Source of the DNA: Plantago ovata
Lineage: Eukaryota; Streptophyta; Magnoliopsida; Lamiales; Plantaginaceae
Assembly (NCBI GenBank): GCA_028274465.1
Contig: CM051457.1
Coordinates: 105,833,982 to 105,897,981 of the forward strand
Length of the DNA stretch: 64,000 bases
Direction of reading: 5' to 3'
The notes beneath the pieces are model-generated. The model saw only the letters and a program-made list of their open reading frames with translations. It was not told where the DNA came from and did no database searches. How positions within the stretch are numbered: the stretch's first letter is position 1; each line of letters starts with the position of its first letter. The position numbers were made by a program, and so were the translations under genes. Positions 11,976 through 23,092 of the stretch are shown one piece after another.

Positions 11976-12487
11976 AGGCTTTGTTCTCTTCGTCTAAATA
12001 GAATTGAACATAACTGAACCGAACTGAATTGAACCAAACTGTACTGAATGAAACTAAGTTGAACTGAACTTATTTGTAATATAAAATACTATTAAGCGAA
12101 TCCAAAACTGAACTTAATGCATATGAACTAGGGGCGGCTCTGGATTTTAGGGGCCCTGTTCGATCCCGTAACATAGGCCCAAAAAATAATGTTATAACCC
12201 AAAAAAAAAAAAAAAGATAAAAATGTTAAAATGAAGAATTGAACCAGGGACTTAAGCTAGGATATACTTATGTCATCATTAGTGACCATTGAGCCACTAC
12301 AATTTTATTGTCTTTTAACATAAACCATGTATACTGTATATACATATTATAAATAAATTTGAGGCCCTCACTATGTGCGGCAGGCTGACCGCACAAACCC
12401 TCAGCCACCCCTCATCTGAACTGAATTTAATGTATCTAAATTGAACTGAAATTAAAATAATTAATTTTTAGACAAAGAACACCGTCT
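11976..12487. mobile_element. hAT-like MITE (TGTTCTCTTCGTCT family) split by an insertion
   Basis: Ends AAGGCTTTGTTCTCTTCGTC and the complement of TTTTTAGACAAAGAACACCG. Between them are many ACTGAA/TTCAGT tracts. The family recurs at 16070, 46143 and 60760. Its middle is occupied by another element. Confidence 0.55.
12129..12413. mobile_element. hAT-like element nested in the MITE
   Basis: Begins TAGGGGCGGCTCTGGA and ends TCAGCCACCCCTC, so the ends are inverted. Flanking 8-mers ATATGAAC and ATCTGAAC differ by one base, as expected of a hAT target duplication. Carries no coding sequence. Confidence 0.65.
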
Positions 12488-13531
12488 AATACCCAGTTAT
12501 AATATTTTTTCTTTATTTATGATTAAATGATACTTTAATCTCATATAAAAAAATACTTTAATAATATTTATTTTCCATAAATATTGTTCCAATAGAAATT
12601 GAAAGCTCCCATCTCTCTGATATTTTTTACTTTTATCACTTTAGCAGCCGCCAGTGACGGTGATGTAATATTACCTCCTTATTACATGAGCCAGCGCCAC
12701 AAATAAAATAATCATGTATGTTGTACATGTTGACCCGGGTCCATCCCATCAATATTCAAAATGACACAATTAAATGGAAGTGGAACCCAACTTGCCGTTT
12801 AAATAAGGTCTTTTTTAAGAGTATAAAACTCATTTATTTCATGCTAAATATAGTTTATTATACCACCAAAATATATAATAGTGGACTCCACACATATGGA
12901 ACCCATATGTATGTGTGGTAGTGTAATAGACTATAAAACTTAAGGTGGTTAACCGCAGTCCAGAAAGGATATTGCATTTTTACGGAGTACGGCTATTAAT
13001 GAAGCATATCTCCACGGAGTATAACTTTGCTCACCTAAATCAAAAAAAACTTTGCTCACCACCCCTAAAATTTCTACCAAGTAGTTAAAAAAAATTGTTC
13101 CACAGAATAATGCTCACTCGCACTAGCAATCTCATATATGAGTGTGTTTAATTGGTAAATGATATCATGATCTTGATATGAAGGGGCGGAAATTAAGATT
13201 GAGTATACATAATTTTTGAAAGTTTAAGGGGTTAAAATTTAATTTAAAAGTTGTAAAATTTACCTTTAAATTTTTTTTAAAATTGTAAATTTTACCTGAA
13301 CTTTTTTTCCTTAGACCCCACCCCCAAGCTTGATCTGTGTCCTTTCGGTGAATTTACAATGGGATATGAGTCTCATATATATATGGGGCAAAACTTCCTC
13401 GTTCATTTAGAATTACAATAAAACTGAAGTAGACAAGATCTGGAGTCTTCAAATTCTTCTTCTTCTTAATTCTTCACGCAAAATATTGAATTTCATGTCT
13501 TCTTTGAAAGAAGACAGCTAGCAAAGTTATC
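12488..13531. other. Intergenic
   Basis: AT-rich DNA with scattered fragments resembling MITE ends (for example TACGGAGTACGG near 12980). No gene is supported. Confidence 0.4.
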
Positions 13532-15796
13532 TACGCGTCACGCGGGCCCGGTTTTGGGCCCATGCGGCATGTTCACCCGCACCGGGCCCAAAGTATTCTA
13601 GGACCCCCAAAGTTTTTTTTAGCATATTATGTATATATAGTATGTCGAAGGAAATGACAATTAAATTTGTCTCCCGTCGGTGAAGAGCTTTTTGGAACCA
13701 AAATTGTTTAGTTTTATTCCAAACTCCATAAGCACAAACGTCGATCATAAAAACCAGACGGGCATGTTCTAGCCTATTACATCACAAATCGACAAGCCTT
13801 GACACAATAAAGCTTCCAAACAATTAAACATATTACAAGCTGTAAATTAGTTAAGAAGCTTTTTCCATCATCCACACAACGAATCTTAACAATATATTTC
13901 TTTCACAACATGCATATGAAACGGCATATTCTGACTAAATCTTCATGTTGCGCATCTTCCAAACTGCATAAACTGCTTCAGCCGGTGTAGAGCTTTTGCC
14001 TAAAGCTCTCTCTTCATGCAGGCAACCTGTGTTTAAATCCTACTGGTAACAACATTTTTTGTGCTCCTTTTTTTCATTTATCTTTTATTATGGGAATGAG
14101 TTTTTCTTCCTTTTTCATAATTCTAATTCTATTTATCAATTCATTTTCGTTTTTCATGTGATATAAATTTTAGTGATTTTTATTGAGTTTAATCGGTTTG
14201 CAACTTATTTCAATGTTTTTAAAATTATACTACTTTGGTCATGTTAAAAGAATTGTACCTTTTATGTGATTTATTTTTAAAATTGGTTATAATGTTTTTA
14301 TTTAAAAAATATACTAATGTGGAATATCAAACTTATGCATGTACTTTGTCATTATATGTATTTTTTCAAATTATATACCCAAAGTATCAATTTAAATAGG
14401 GTACAAATTCGATACGAATCTCAAATAACAAAGATCTCACTAAGTCATAATAGTCCAATATGAATCACAATAGATCTTCTAGGTACCTCTTTATGACTTC
14501 TACTGTACCTGAGAATGAAAAATGCACGTGTGGAAGTGTGATTATGCCGGTATGCCTGAGGTCAAACCGGTAAGAGACTTTACTTAAAGGGAGCTGTAGA
14601 CTCTCATTGTCTTAGTATAATCAATTTGAATAGTTAATACTTGTTAGCTTTGACTTTGGAAATGAAGCCCTTTTATAGGTATTGGTCATCCTTATGTAGG
14701 TCCAATCCTAGGCTGCCATCTGTCGTCTTCTCCTTCCTCCACGTGTACAAAGTAGGCCCAACGTTGACCTTCATATATGGGCTTGGTCCAGGCCCACTTA
14801 GGTGAATCCTCTTGTATGTTTTGGAAGCTCTAAACTTCCTCTGTGGCTTGATTTCTCCGTGGCTCTTAGTAAGTCTCTTCCTGATTTCAACCTTATAGCA
14901 AAACAGATAAGTATTAAAGGTTTGTACTAAATGTAACTCGTAAGGTCTGACCTGGTGTAACCCTGGATAAGATGTTCCATCCGTATCTCCAAATCTCCGT
15001 ATCTATTTGAAAGCAAGTTCCTGACTTTAATAAAAATCAAGAAACCATCCGCATCTCGAAGTGTCCTAAGCTCTTCAAGTAAAAACATCTTGATCTCCAA
15101 AATGCCTTATAATTATAATCTGGGACCTTTTCATATTTTGCTCAGAAGACACGTACAGATCGAGGTTCTTACGCATGTAGGCAGGGGACACCATCCGCAT
15201 CTCGATGTGTCCTGAGCTCTTCAAGTAAAAACATCTTGATCTCGAAAATGCCTTATAATAATAATCTGGGACATTTTCATATTTTGCTCAGCAGACACGT
15301 ACAGATCGAGGTTCGTACGCATGCGGGCAGGGGAAACCATTCGTATATCGATGTGTCTTGAGCTCTTCAAGTAAAAACATCCTGATCTCCAAAATGCCTT
15401 ATAATAATAATTTGGGACCTTTTCATATTTTGCTCAGGAGACACGTACAGATCGAGTTTCGTACGCATGTAGGCAGGGGAAATCATCCGCATCTCGATGT
15501 GTCCAGAGCTCTTCAAGTAAAAACATCCTGATCTCCAAAATGCCTTATAATAATAATAATAATAATCTTGGACCTTTTCATGTTTTGCTCAGGAGACACG
15601 TACAGATCGAGGTTCGTACACATGCGGGATGGGAGAACTTCATGATACTTAGATCGTGACCACATTCCTTAGTTCGTTGTGATTCCCGATATATGGATTG
15701 AACATATTTTAATATCAACAGGTCTATTTTTTAATATTCGCATGGGGTCTCTAAATTTGAGATCCGGGCCTGGTGTCACGCATCTAACGGTTAGAA
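13532..15796. mobile_element. Possible TIR or LTR-derived element enclosing the 146-bp repeat
   Basis: The two ends share a short inverted block: left GTTATCTACGCGTCACGC.GGCCCGG, right complement GTTAGATGCGTGACACCAGGCCCGG. The interior carries no convincing protein. Tandem arrays of this monomer size also occur in 3' untranslated parts of plant Tat/Ogre Gypsy elements, so a retroelement remnant is an alternative. Classification is weak. Confidence 0.3.
15045..15637. repeat. Tandem repeat, 146-bp monomer, about four copies
   Basis: The phrase CATCCGCATCTCGATGTGTC (with small variants) starts at 15045, 15191, 15337 and 15483, an exact 146-bp spacing. Each copy ends with ACACGTACAGATCGAGGTTC. 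Copies differ by only a few substitutions. The last has an expanded AAT microsatellite near 15555. Confidence 0.95.
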
Positions 15797-16177
15797 TAGC
15801 TTATAGAATACTTAATTAGAACAGGCCATCCTGACCCTAATATTAACGGACAATGGAGTATAACTACACTAGTTTTAAGAATGAATTAAAACTTCCCGTG
15901 AAATAAGAGGTTGGGTTGATTTAGTTTTGGATTTGTGAGTTCAAAATTGGTAAATGAGTATGCCTCCTCTGTCTTTAACAAAATGAGTTCATTGAGTTGT
16001 AATATTTGCCCTATTTTAGGGGGAAAATGGTCATTATGGGTTTAGGTTGTGTAATTTGAGTTTGAAAACTGATTATTTTAATTTCAGTTCAATCCAGTTC
16101 AGATACAAATAAATTCAGAATAAATTCAATTCAGTTCAAATTCATTCAGTTCAGTTTTGTTCTCAACTTTATTTTTA
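15797..16177. other. Spacer with hAT-like MITE remnant
   Basis: Bases 16070-16168 carry the TTCAGTTCAG tracts of the hAT-like MITE family; one end is cut off by palindrome-array element 3. Nothing else was recognised. Confidence 0.4.
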
Positions 16178-17319
16178 GACAAAATTACGTCTACCACCTT
16201 CACTAAGCACTCAATTTTCATCCTAGTCCAACATTAGCGGAGAATTACATTCTAGTCCAGCCTGACCTCCAGTGTTGACTCCGGTAAGTTGGGTTTTCTA
16301 ATTTTCGCTCAACCAAACACGCCCTTAACTATATAATTTTCTATTTTTTATTTCTTTTCGTTTTTTCTTTCTTTTTTCTATTTTTCTTTTTTCTCTTCCT
16401 TTCTTTTCTCTTTTCTTTCTTTTCTCTTTTCTTTCTTTCTTTTTTTTTTCTTTTACATTTGTTTTAAATCCAACTCCGGTACCGGAGTTAGAACTCCGGT
16501 ACCGGAGTTTATAGCTCCGGTACCAAAGTTAGAACTCCGGTACCGGAGTTTACAGCTCCGATTGGAGCTGTGTTAAGCTCCAATCGGAGCTTGGCACAGC
16601 TCCGATTGGAGCTGTGCAAAGCTCCAGTCGGAGCTTAACAAAGCTCCGACTGGAGCTTTGCAAAGCTCCAATCGGAGTTTTGTTAAGCTCCGGTTGGAGC
16701 TTAACACAGCTCCAATCGGAGCTGTAGGTGATGTGTTAAGCTCCAGTCGGAGCTTAACAAAGCTCCAATCGGAGCTGTGCCAAGCTCCGATCGGAGCCCC
16801 AATCGGAGCTTTGTACTCCGATCAGAAAGCTCCGATCGGAGGTACTGTTCATCTTCTTCCTCTTTTTTTTATTTTTTTATTTTTTTATTTTTTTTTTTTT
16901 TTAGTATTATTTATTTTTATTTAATAAAGAAAAAAAGAAAAGGTAAAAAATAAAATTTGGGACTCATTTTGAAATTCAATTTTTGTAGGGGTTTGTTTTA
17001 AAATAATTTGTAAACTATTTTGAAATATAGCTAAATTATTTGGGTTAATTTATAAATTGTTTGTGTTAATATTGTAAAAGTCAAAACATTTGGGGTGAAT
17101 TTGTAATAAACGAAACTTCATGTTGTTTGGCGTAATTCAGAATCTGAAATTCCGACGGGGGCATAAATGTCATTTCCAGGGCTTAGAGCGCAGAAAGTCA
17201 AATCCGTGGGTTAAAATGTAATTATATTGGTTTAGTAAGGGAGTATCGTGTAATAAAAAATATAGCTGGACTAATTTGTAATACTCAACAATATTAGGGG
17301 TACCAAAAGTAATAGCCCC
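16178..17319. mobile_element. Palindrome-array Mutator-like element 3
   Basis: Exact 9-bp duplication TTATTTTTA at 16169-16177 and 17320-17328. Starts GACAAAATTACGTCTACC and ends AAGTAATAGCCCC. Contains a CT-rich tract (16340-16455), the palindrome array, a T-rich tract and a right arm with ATTCCGACGGGGGC and CAAATCCGTGGGTT blocks shared with element 4. No transposase. Confidence 0.85.
16478..16843. repeat. AGCTCC/GGAGCT palindrome array in element 3
   Basis: Starts with four CTCCGGTACCGGAGTT-type palindromes, then switches to AGCTCCGATTGGAGCTGTG and AGCTCCAGTCGGAGCTTAAC units. The gradation of centre sequence along the array suggests local amplification. Confidence 0.85.
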
Positions 17320-17328
17320 TTATTTTTA

Positions 17329-17866
17329 AGATGTTTTAAGTATTTACAGTTTATTTATACCTAGCTATATAAAAGACTTAATTATGTACAAATTAATTAC
17401 AATACACTAAATCATTATTGCATCATTATGATTCAAAGATGACAACGGCTGGATGCAAGGACCAAGTCCTGCGTTCATGTATATAAACCGCTCACTGGTA
17501 ATCACACACACACACATATATATATAATCAAGCCAAAATGTTATTCAAAGGACGCAAGTGGTATAAAAACAGAGAACCGAGAATGATCCAACACCAAATT
17601 AATAAAAACCCAGCTGGGTTTAAATCCCATGAACAAATAGAGTAAGATGCATCAACTTTACTTTTACATGAACAAACATACGAATGTTTATGCATCTTTA
17701 CTTTAATTTACAAAATGGATACAGCGCATATATTAACAAACCTATTTATTTACGTGCGTAAAGTATCTTCGGGGAGACCGTATATGTTCAATTAAAAAAT
17801 AAATTGTAATACACCAATATGCGGTTATGAAAAATATAAATGGTGTCAAGTAAAACGTTTATATTG
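17329..17866. other. Intergenic
   Basis: AT-rich, with a CA/TA microsatellite at about 17502-17526. No gene seen. Confidence 0.5.
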
Positions 17867-18080
17867 TACTTCCTCCGTCCACAATTAAGCTTCTCATTCA
17901 GTTTCGTTGACTATTTTTATTCTTTGTTTGATACTGAATTAATACTAAATCGTAACGAAAAAAAATATTTGAACTTATATTATGAAAATATAAGATTTCC
18001 AATTTCATAATATAAGTTCAAAATATTTAAAAAGTCAACGAAACAAAATGGAAAATTTGGATGTGGACGGAGAAAAAGTA
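17867..18080. mobile_element. Stowaway MITE
   Basis: TA duplications enclose CTTCCTCCGTCCACAATTAAG and the inverted right end GGATGTGGACGGAGAAAAAG. The interior is inverted and AT-rich (GTTGACT.../...AGTCAAC). Confidence 0.85.
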
Positions 18081-18130
18081 AATAAAGTGTGATTGTTGTT
18101 CAATAGACACAACTATGATTATAATTAAAA

Positions 18131-19268
18131 GGGTAAATTACATCCACCCCCTTGTTGGAAACCCTAATTACGGATCTTCCCTCTCTAGTTTAACAATTAC
18201 ATGTACCTCCAGAGACCGGAAAAAAATTGACTTCGTCGTTATTCACTTTTAGGTTTTCTCCGGCCAAACAAGGCCTTAGGTATTTAAAAGTTATTTTTCC
18301 TTTTCTTCTTTTTAAATCTTTTCTATTTTCTTATTTTTTTATCTTTTCTTTTTATTCCACCATCTTCTTCTTCTTCCCTACTCCTCGTGGCTGACCCTTT
18401 TCCGGTCGGTACCGATCAGCTCCGATAGGAGCTGGATCCAGCTCCGATCGGAGCTTTTTAACAGCTCCGACGGGAGCTGCAAAACAGCTCCAGTCCGGAG
18501 CTGTTACAGCTCCGATTCCGATTGGAGCTGTAAAACAGCTCCGATCGGAGCTGTTTAAACAGATCCGACGGGAGCTGCAAAACAGCTCCTGTCCGGAGCT
18601 ATTACAGCTTCGATCGGAGCTTTTTAACAGCTCCGGCGGGAGCTGCAAAATAGCTCCTGTCCGGAGCTGTTACAGCTCCGATCGGAGCTTTTTAACAGCT
18701 CCGGCGGGAGCTGCAAAATAGCTCCTGTCCGGAGCTGTTTTACAGCTCCGATCGGAGTTTTTTAACAGCTCCGACGGGAGCTGCAAAACAACTCCTGTCC
18801 GGAGCTGTAAAACAGCTCCGATCGGAGCTTTTTAACAGTTCCGGCGGGAGCTGGATACAGCTCCGATGATGAGAGCTGTTTTTTTTTTATGTTTTTTTTT
18901 AAGTATGTTTTGGGGTTATTTTAAAAGAAAACCTTAACTTGGGGTTATTTTATAATTATTATTTGTTCATTTTAAAGTTTATATAATTTTTGTGGTTAAT
19001 TTGAAATAAATTTAAGTTAATTTTGTAAAATAAAATAGTTTAGAGGTAAATGTGTAAATAATGAAAATTTAAGGTGTTTGTCTCATGCCAAAATCTGAAA
19101 TTCCGGCAGGGTTAAATTTGTAACTTCCAGCTCTTAATTCGAAAAAAGTCAAGTTCGTGGGTCTATCTGTAATTGTTTTTGTCTAACATTGGGTACATGT
19201 AATTGTTCAACTAAGAGGGCAAGATCTGTTATTAACCAAACTAACAAGGGGGTAGATGCAAATTACCC
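18131..19268. mobile_element. Palindrome-array Mutator-like element 4
   Basis: Exact 9-bp duplication TAATTAAAA (18122-18130 and 19269-19277). Good terminal inverted repeats: GGGTAAATTACATCCACCCC against the right complement GGGTAATTTGCATCTACCCC. Interior: CT-rich tract, palindrome array, T-rich tract, right arm with AATTCCGGCAGGG. Best-preserved member of the family, with no ORF of its own. Confidence 0.9.
18413..18878. repeat. Palindrome array with higher-order repeat in element 4
   Basis: Palindromes CAGCTCCGATCGGAGCT, AGCTCCGRCGGGAGCTGC and AGCTCCTGTCCGGAGCTG occur in fixed order. The block CTTTTTAACAGCTCC recurs at about 18455, 18619, 18687, 18757 and 18827, so a composite unit of about 68-71 bp is itself repeated. 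Confidence 0.85.
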
Positions 19269-19277
19269 TAATTAAAA

Positions 19278-19702
19278 TAATCTTGTATATGTTCTGGTTA
19301 TTAACCTCTATCTTTACAAGTTTATTTTTATCTTTAGTACTGTATTGTATAGAACGTTTCCCAAGATACTTTCTCACTCATCTTCACTTTAATTAACTAA
19401 TTGAGTTAGATCCATTTTAACTTTTTTAGATTTGTTTGGAGTAAACTGAACCGTTGGATACAATACTTATGAAACAAATAACACATTGCCTAAGTAAAAA
19501 GTGAATAGAACCACAATATTAATTAAATGAGAAGGTAAAACGATGACCAACAACTAATGATGTCTCATGTTGATCGAAGTTGAATGCATTATGTATTATG
19601 TGCATTATTTTAGTATACCAATTAAGTGGAACCCAATCTTGGAGCATATAACTTAAATAAATAAGGCGGCTATTTTAATCATATTCTACGTACCCTCAAT
19701 CC
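19278..19702. other. Upstream region of BAHD gene 1
   Basis: AT-rich DNA between element 4 and the TATA box. No separate gene seen. Confidence 0.45.
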
Positions 19703-19711
19703 TATATATAG
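19703..19711 (+). promoter_or_regulatory. TATA box of BAHD gene 1
   Basis: TATATATAG about 90 bp upstream of the probable donor of a leader intron (GT at 19804) and 230 bp upstream of the start codon. Confidence 0.5.
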
Positions 19712-20492
19712 ATCTCACATAAATTCCGTAATATATAACATTAGCTCTCTTCTGACACTTCTGTTGACTAAAACCTCCAAGCTACAATATTTGATCTCTC
19801 AAGGTGTGCAAACTTACATTCCATGCATTCTTAATTTCATTACACATGTACAATTGTATGATATATAGTAGTAGTAGTAAACTCTTCTTATACATATATA
19901 ACATGATCTTTTTAATGTAACAGGGTATTTGAAACATTATGGGATACCTAAATGAACAGCCAGCTGAGTCGACAGAGACAAAAATTGGAGTTCTTTCTTC
20001 TAATGGCCATGCAAGAAAACTGCATCAAGCTGCAGTGAAATCACAGCTTTTAGTGACAAATGGTGACAGTGTCATAATTCACCCCACCTGCGAAAAGCCA
20101 ACGCCAAAGGGGTTTTACATGCTCTCTAATCTCGACCAAACGTTCCCTTATCCAATTGAGATTGTGTTCAAGTATGAAATGAAAAACAACGATGGTAACA
20201 ATACCATTGATGTTATTGATGTTCTCAAAAAATCGTTGGGAAAAGTTTTGGAGGAGTTTTATCCTCTTGCGGGTGGGATGGATGTCAGTTGGGATGGGAG
20301 AATGTTGGTAGATTGTGGTGGAGGACATGGTGGTGTTCCATTCGTGGAGGCATTTTGTGACCAAGATATGGGGTCTTCCATGGGGGATATTACTAAGGTT
20401 GACGACAAGTTTGCGCAACTTGTCTATTCTGGCGACAAACCTTATGAGACTATCTTGGATGTGCCACCCTTGTCAGTTTAGGTATTATATAC

Positions 20493-20662
20493 GTTTTTGT
20501 TTTTTCTTTAAACGCCCAATCTAACATACTCTACTCCTACACTACTCCTTAACCACCCTATAACTTCGAATATCCTAAACAACCTTGTCTTCATTGGAGT
20601 TCGAACCTCCGACCTCTCCTTGCTACTCCAGCACCTTTACCACTCGGTCACCCTATAACTCC
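20493..20662 (-). mobile_element. tRNA-derived SINE in the BAHD 1 intron
   Basis: On the minus strand it reads TTATAGGGTGACCGAGTGGTA (A-box-like) then GGAGGTTCGAACTCC (B box), ending in an A-rich tail. A perfect 10-bp duplication TATTATATAC flanks it (20483-20492 and 20663-20672). The left copy begins at the second base of the intron, so it landed on the 5' splice site yet recreated it. Confidence 0.85.
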
Positions 20663-20935
20663 TATTATATACCTACTTTCAGCAAGTTAAGTGCAGGATC
20701 GTAGCTGATAAAGTTGGTTTTGAGGGGGGTTCCAAAACTTTTTTTTTCTTCAGAATTTACTTCACAAATTCACAATTCATTCATCATAGAATTACACATT
20801 CCAACCCCCTGCCCTTATACTTCATTCATTTTTTTTTAAAAATCATTTTTTCATTCATTATTTTTAATACTTTAACAATAAAGTACATTTATTAATATCC
20901 ATAAAAACTATCATAACATGTACCAATTTCGCATG

Positions 20936-21130
20936 TGATAGAATTTCAACTCTCCCAAAAGTTTAAGCTGTTGGGGAGGAACGAAATCTAGTCATTTATA
21001 TTAATTATCCAACACTCCCACGCACTCGTGGCCGATTTAGCTCTGATACCATGATAGAATTCCAACTCTCCCAAAAGTTTAAGCTGTTGGGGAGGAACGA
21101 AATCTAGTCATTTATATTAATTATTCAACA
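20936..21130 (-). mobile_element. TRIM retroelement in the BAHD 1 intron
   Basis: Two 79-bp direct repeats (20936-21014 and 21052-21130), each TGATAGAATT...CAACA, surround only 37 bp. Next to the right repeat is GCTCTGATACCA, the complement of the initiator-tRNA-Met primer site TGGTATCAGAGC, giving minus orientation. Flanks GCATG and TCATG are a near-match 5-bp duplication. It is a terminal-repeat retrotransposon in miniature. Confidence 0.9.
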
Positions 21131-22082
21131 TCATGTTTCAAGCAGAGAGTTTAGCATGATCGTGGTAACCAGAAGTTTATATTTATCGTGGGCTTATATA
21201 TATGTCCAACTGCAGGTGACTAAATTCAGGTGCGGAGGTATTATCCTAGGGGTCGGTTTTAACCACGTACTAGTAGACGGGCGAGCTTTTGCTGATCTTA
21301 TGCTATGTTGGTCCGAAGTTGCTAGAGGCATGTCCATATCCGCGTATCCATACCTGAATAGATCTATATTATCCGCAGAGAATCCGCCCAAAATCCGAAA
21401 TTCTCACCCAGAGTACTCAAAATCCAAAAGTCCACTCATTCCTCTATTGGGGGAAAAAGTTGAACAACAAAACATTTTGAACAAATCGTTCACCTTCACC
21501 CCAAGCAAAATAACCCTACTCAAGAAATTAGCCATGCAAAATGACATTATTCCCACTAGCTTTGAATTGATATCTGCAGTAATATGGATATCGTGGACTA
21601 AAGCAATGAAAGTTGACCCACAAAAGACTACCCAAATCATCACGGCGGTAGATGGTCACCCTAAGTTCCTACCTCCCCTACCTAAGCCCTATTTTGGTAA
21701 CGGTATCGTGTGGTCCTGTGCTCGGTCCAAGGCAAGTGACCTAACACGTGAACCATTCTCCTATGCCGTACAAATAGTGCATGAGGCTATCAAAGAAGTC
21801 ACCGAAGAGTATGTTAGGTCGGCTATAGATTACCATGAAGTGAAGCGTAAGCCGCTAGAGCAAGAAAACACATTGTGGATCACAAAGTGGAGTAGGCTTC
21901 CATTCTATGACGTGGAGTTTGGTTGGGGAAAACCCTCACAGGTGGCACCTGCTTCGCTCGTGGATAACCTGGCAGTTACCCTCTCTGAAGGAAATGATAG
22001 TGAGAACTTGGTGGTGTCAATAAGCTTGCCTGCTGAGGCGATGGAGGTATTTCAAGTTGGCATGGAATCAGAATGGAAGTGA

Positions 22083-22507
22083 ATATGTTTCCCTAGTATT
22101 GGCTTTAATTTGAGATTATTACTATATTTGATGTTTCATATTGTGTTGCTAGAATATGAAGTTATATGATTGTATTGTGGTGTGACTGCTATTTTCATTT
22201 TGTTTAAGATTGGTGATCATGTGTAATGGACCTACAAGTTTATTTATAAATGTGCATATCTTATAAAGGCAAGATTTTCCTGTATAGTAGAAAAATCCGA
22301 TTTATTAGAAAAACATCCAAATTGAGGTTAGCTCCACCCAAAGTCCGATCAGCCAGTTCGCTATAAATAGGCCATAAACATAGGTATGGTGTGTTTTGAT
22401 ACCAACAATTTCATCTCCATTCCAATCGCCTCAGATCTATTCAGCCTTACATTACCGTGGTGTCGCCGTCAGTCGCTACACACATATTATTTAACACTGC
22501 CCTCTCA
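22083..22507. other. 3' flank of BAHD 1 with an isolated promoter-like stretch
   Basis: Bases 22362-22370 read TATAAATAG in a leader-like context, with a CT/AC-rich stretch downstream, but no start codon with a long frame follows before the next transposon at 22508. Possibly the cut-off promoter of a lost gene or LTR. Confidence 0.35.
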
Positions 22508-23092
22508 GGGTAAATTGCACTTTTGGTCCTCTAAGTCTTAGTCCCCCGCGTATTTAGTCCTTTTCTTCTACACTTGCAAATACGGTCCTATGTTTCCATT
22601 TTCTTCCTTTATGCTGAGTTGTCAGTTGGGATGGCTATGACATGGACGAATTGAGTTTGAAAATGAATTGATTGGCTAGACGAATTAATGGAACGACTTA
22701 TTTTGTATATATATACCTTGGCTAAAATCGTTCCCAAATGATTTTCATCTGCTCATTCCATACCAGTGGTGCATCAAGCTAAACAGTTTTTAGAAAACTC
22801 ATAATTAGAAAGAAATCACATCAAGTATCATTCCATTTTGTATGCAAGAGAAAAATAGAGAGCTCTGCAAATCTGCAATTACATCAAGTGTCTGAGCTAC
22901 AACTAAAAGACATTGTCGCAAGGTTTGCTATTTCAAATAACTTCTGGTAGCAAACATGCTAAATTGATGAAACAACTGCTCCAAGACACATAACAGAACT
23001 GTAAATAGATGATCTTTCTTCCTAAAATAAAAATAAATTTTAAAAACCCACTTCATTGTCAACAGAACCGTGGACTCTAGTGCATCGGATAA

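Larger units (their letters stand above)
19735..22082 (+). pseudogene. BAHD acyltransferase gene 1, stop codon at exon end
   Basis: BAHD enzymes transfer acyl groups from acyl-CoA to alcohols or amines in the cytosol; this one most resembles the omega-hydroxyacid/fatty-alcohol hydroxycinnamoyl-transferase group. A noncoding leader exon (to 19803) is followed by an intron, coding exon 19939-20481 and coding exon 21216-22082. The last codon before the donor is TAG, where genes 2 and 3 have CAG (Gln), so translation would stop at 180 aa, before HVLVD (about residue 198) and EFGWG. The downstream exon is open and conserved. The 734-bp intron is enlarged by a SINE and a TRIM. A weak alternative donor six bases upstream (TCA|GTTTAG) would skip the stop while keeping frame, so loss of function is likely but not certain. 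Confidence 0.8.

Noticed and set aside
13990..14056. tRNA-like or SINE sequence with GTGTTTAAATCC
   Set aside because: It has a B-box-like word but no matching A box, tail or duplication could be found.
9060..18878. Palindrome arrays viewed as CRISPR-like or as a coding repeat protein
   Set aside because: Spacers are 2-10 bp and not unique, the setting is a plant nuclear genome, and open frames through the arrays encode only low-complexity Ser/Ala/Leu text that follows from the DNA repeat.
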